Shown in pieces: positions 62,395 through 64,000 of a stretch of 64,000 bases of DNA (the stretch's first letter is position 1; each line of letters begins with the position of its first letter). Under the pieces are notes generated by a model. That model saw nothing but the letters and a program-made list of their open reading frames with translations. It did not search any database and was not told the origin of the DNA. Origin of the DNA: Rhizobium hidalgonense (GTDB taxonomy: Bacteria; Pseudomonadota; Alphaproteobacteria; Rhizobiales; Rhizobiaceae); assembly GCF_002914525.1 (NCBI RefSeq), contig NZ_LODW01000047.1:62001-126000 (forward strand). Direction: 5' to 3'. Made by a program: the position numbers and the translations under genes.

Positions 62395-62808
62395 ATGACC
62401 CGCAACGTGTTTAAGACCCTTACCGTCACTCTTCTTGCCGCGAGCCTGGGGCAAATAGCCTTGTCTGTGCCGGCCTATGCCGGCGGCCGGATCTCGTTCA
62501 ATCTTGCGCCTGATAATGCCGAGGATGGGGGTCTTTTCTCAAGCGGACTGCACGTCTATTCGCTCTACCGCGGCCTGAAAGACGCCGACATCCGGCAGTT
62601 GGGCCGGGGTAACGCCGCCGGCATCGCCCAAATCGGCCGCGGCAACCTCGGCTTCATCCAGCAACGGGGCAGCGGTCATTCCGCAACCTTGCGGCAGAAT
62701 GGCAACAACAATGCCTATGGCATTTTCCAGTATGGGCGAAATACTGAAACCGACGTGGTGCAGGATGGGGATAACGGCAGCGGCGCTACCTTCAGCTATG
62801 GCTGGTAA
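62395..62808 (+). CDS. Curlin-repeat protein (CsgB-like)
   Basis: A 137-residue protein with a signal peptide (cleavage near AYAGG), a spacer and about three to four curlin-type repeats (IRQLGRGNAAGIAQIGRGN, GFIQQRGSGH, ATLRQNGNNN, YGIFQYGRN, DVVQDGDNG). It would be a second fibre subunit or the nucleator. It follows the csgH terminator and so probably has its own promoter. The ATG at 62395 fits the signal peptide. Confidence 0.75.
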   Translation: MTRNVFKTLTVTLLAASLGQIALSVPAYAGGRISFNLAPDNAEDGGLFSSGLHVYSLYRGLKDADIRQLGRGNAAGIAQIGRGNLGFIQQRGSGHSATLRQNGNNNAYGIFQYGRNTETDVVQDGDNGSGATFSYGW

Positions 62809-63026
62809 GGCAACTCACAACAGTCGGGGCGAGGTCACGTCCTTTCATCCATGCCTGGACAAGGCGCTTGCCCGCAATTCAAACCTCGGACCTCTGCCGG
62901 TCACAAGACAAATTTGAATGTGTATCGCCGCCAGTCAAATCATGGAACCGCCACCTCGCCGGAGCGTTTCTTGCTCACATCGGACGCTACCAGCATTCCG
63001 CTGGCACTCCCGAACCGGAGGTAATC

Positions 63027-63398
63027 ATGAAAACGCTGATCGTCTCCATGGGCCTGTTGGCTGCAACCGTCTTTTCGGCCTTTGCAGCGGAACCAGCCAA
63101 AATGGTCGACACGAAGATGGGTAAGATCCTGGCAGACGCCAAAGGTATGACACTCTATACGTTCGACAAGGACGCCATGGGCAAATCAAGCTGCGACGAT
63201 GCCTGCTTGAAGAAATGGCCGGCCTTCCACGCCGCCGCCAAGGCCAAGGCCGAAGGCGAATGGTCACTCGTCAAGGCTGCCGACGGCAAGGAGATGTGGG
63301 CTTATGAAGGTAAGCCGCTTTACACCTTCGCCGGAGACAAGAAGCCTGGCGATATGACCGGCGATGGCGTCGGCGGCGTTTGGCATGTCGCCAAGTAG
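63027..63398 (+). CDS. COG4315-type exported protein
   Basis: A 123-residue protein with a signal peptide (cleavage near SAFAA) and repeats of a short pattern: MGKILADAKGMTLYTFDKDAMGKSSC...C...WPAFHA and KEMWAYEGKPLYTFAGDKKPGDMTGDGVGGVWHV. It matches the secreted-repeat/COG4315 lipoprotein-like family of unknown function. Two Cys may bridge. The ATG at 63027 follows GGAGG. Confidence 0.82.
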   Translation: MKTLIVSMGLLAATVFSAFAAEPAKMVDTKMGKILADAKGMTLYTFDKDAMGKSSCDDACLKKWPAFHAAAKAKAEGEWSLVKAADGKEMWAYEGKPLYTFAGDKKPGDMTGDGVGGVWHVAK

Positions 63399-64000
63399 CC
63401 CGGCGCACTGGAGCCTTTCAGTGCTGAATTGAAAGGCTCAAAACTGGGGATGCGGGCGATGATCCATCCGCGTGCGCGCCTCGTCCCAGGTCCGACATCG
63501 AGACAATCATCCCTTCGACGGCGTTTCCCGAACCGGCGTCAGCGCCCTTCCCAGCAGATGCGAGGTGTAGCAGAAGCACAGCGTTCGGCCATTCGAGCAG
63601 CGAAGCCGGTCCGTTCGCTCGTCGGTTATCGTCCAGCCGAGCAGCCGCCGAGAGCGGCGAGCGTCAGGTTATATAGGCCCGAGAACGGGCCGGTAATTGC
63701 TATGGGCTCAGACCGTGGATCCGCCGATGAAGGAGAAATTCGAAGCCACTCGAATGAACATTCGACAAAAATCCTAATGTGAAAGGATATGAACCCGCGA
63801 CCCGGTTATTCATCATTCCCCTCGGTCACAGTTTATCTGAGCAATGCGCGAACTTGGGTCGACTGGCATGACTGGTTTGGGGCCGTGAAGAGACCAGCAG
63901 GTTTTGGAAAGGTCAAATAGCAGCCCTTCCTGCAGGCGGCCTGGCCATGGCCGTTGCCGACCCGGAGCCGCCATAAGGTCTTCGGTGGTGGCCTTACCGC
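63399..64000. other. Gene-free end of the window
   Basis: No supportable gene. A perfect ten-pair hairpin (GAGCCTTTCA and TGAAAGGCTC, 63411-63439) follows the COG4315 gene and may end its transcript, although no T-run follows. Open frames have no domains. Confidence 0.4.

Noticed and set aside
63780..63830. tRNA-like stretch with GAACCCGCGACCC
   Set aside because: No cloverleaf with matching acceptor and T arms could be drawn around it.
1..64000. CRISPR arrays, intact insertion sequences, tRNA genes, replication origins
   Set aside because: None could be found by eye: no regularly spaced direct repeats, no transposase with catalytic motifs, no repABC-like genes.

Overview
The window looks like accessory DNA from a fast-growing rhizobium (Rhizobium or a close relative), most likely a large plasmid or chromid. 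The evidence is lineage-type gene families: SyrB-like proteins, DUF1344, DUF982, DUF1236 and CsgH-type curli genes, ribose-class ABC transporters, and many dehydrogenases each paired with a local regulator. No rRNA, tRNA, replication or conjugation gene, intact insertion sequence or CRISPR array was seen.

Layout. 0-6 kb: mannose-6-phosphate isomerase, then a patchy stretch with a TetR regulator, an SDR, an NmrA-like reductase, a decayed copy of the SDR and an RpiR fragment. 6-12 kb: a sugar or inositol uptake and catabolism operon (periplasmic binding protein, permease, ATPase, TIM-barrel isomerase, inositol-type dehydrogenase) on the minus strand, divergent from a LacI regulator with two LacI-type operators between them. 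12.3-12.9 kb: a VapBC toxin-antitoxin pair. 13-14 kb: remnants and a small secreted protein. 14.3-24.5 kb: a two-component system followed by nine tightly packed genes (HAD phosphatase, PLP aminotransferase, arginase-fold protein, two small EamA/SMR transporters, fatty acid desaturase, alpha/beta-hydrolase with a cysteine nucleophile, BioF2-like GNAT, cyclopropane synthase-type methyltransferase). These facing genes read like a pathway for an amine-bearing, modified acyl product that is moved across the membrane. This is my main candidate for an undescribed system.

24.4-28 kb: a MipA/OmpV protein, a phosphatase and two membrane proteins, with a divergent RpiR regulator. 28.2-35 kb: a second two-component system divergent from a MacB-like exporter with two ATPases and one fused permease, ending at a strong terminator. 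35-40.4 kb: small secreted proteins, a COG4705 membrane protein, an orphan NMT1/TauA-type binding protein, a flavin monooxygenase and a DUF2156 protein. 40.7-47.7 kb: a frameshifted SyrB-like gene and an intact one, a stand-alone LigD-type DNA ligase, and small genes including a nuclease. 48.6-53.4 kb: self-contained reductase/hydrolase/GST cassettes with MarR and TetR regulators and clear palindromic operators. 53.6-56.5 kb: an antitoxin with a truncated PIN toxin, a LysR gene divergent from an epoxide-hydrolase-like gene, a decayed receiver domain and a DUF982 gene. 56.7-63.4 kb: envelope proteins (BON, DUF1236), a MerR-controlled thiol/metal cassette with a textbook 19-bp spacer promoter, and curli genes (two curlin-repeat subunits with CsgH).

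The first kilobases, 12.9-13.5 kb, 40-45 kb and 47.7-48.6 kb contain fragments and long gene-free stretches, consistent with past insertions and deletions. All function calls rest on reading motifs and family resemblance by eye; no database search was run.
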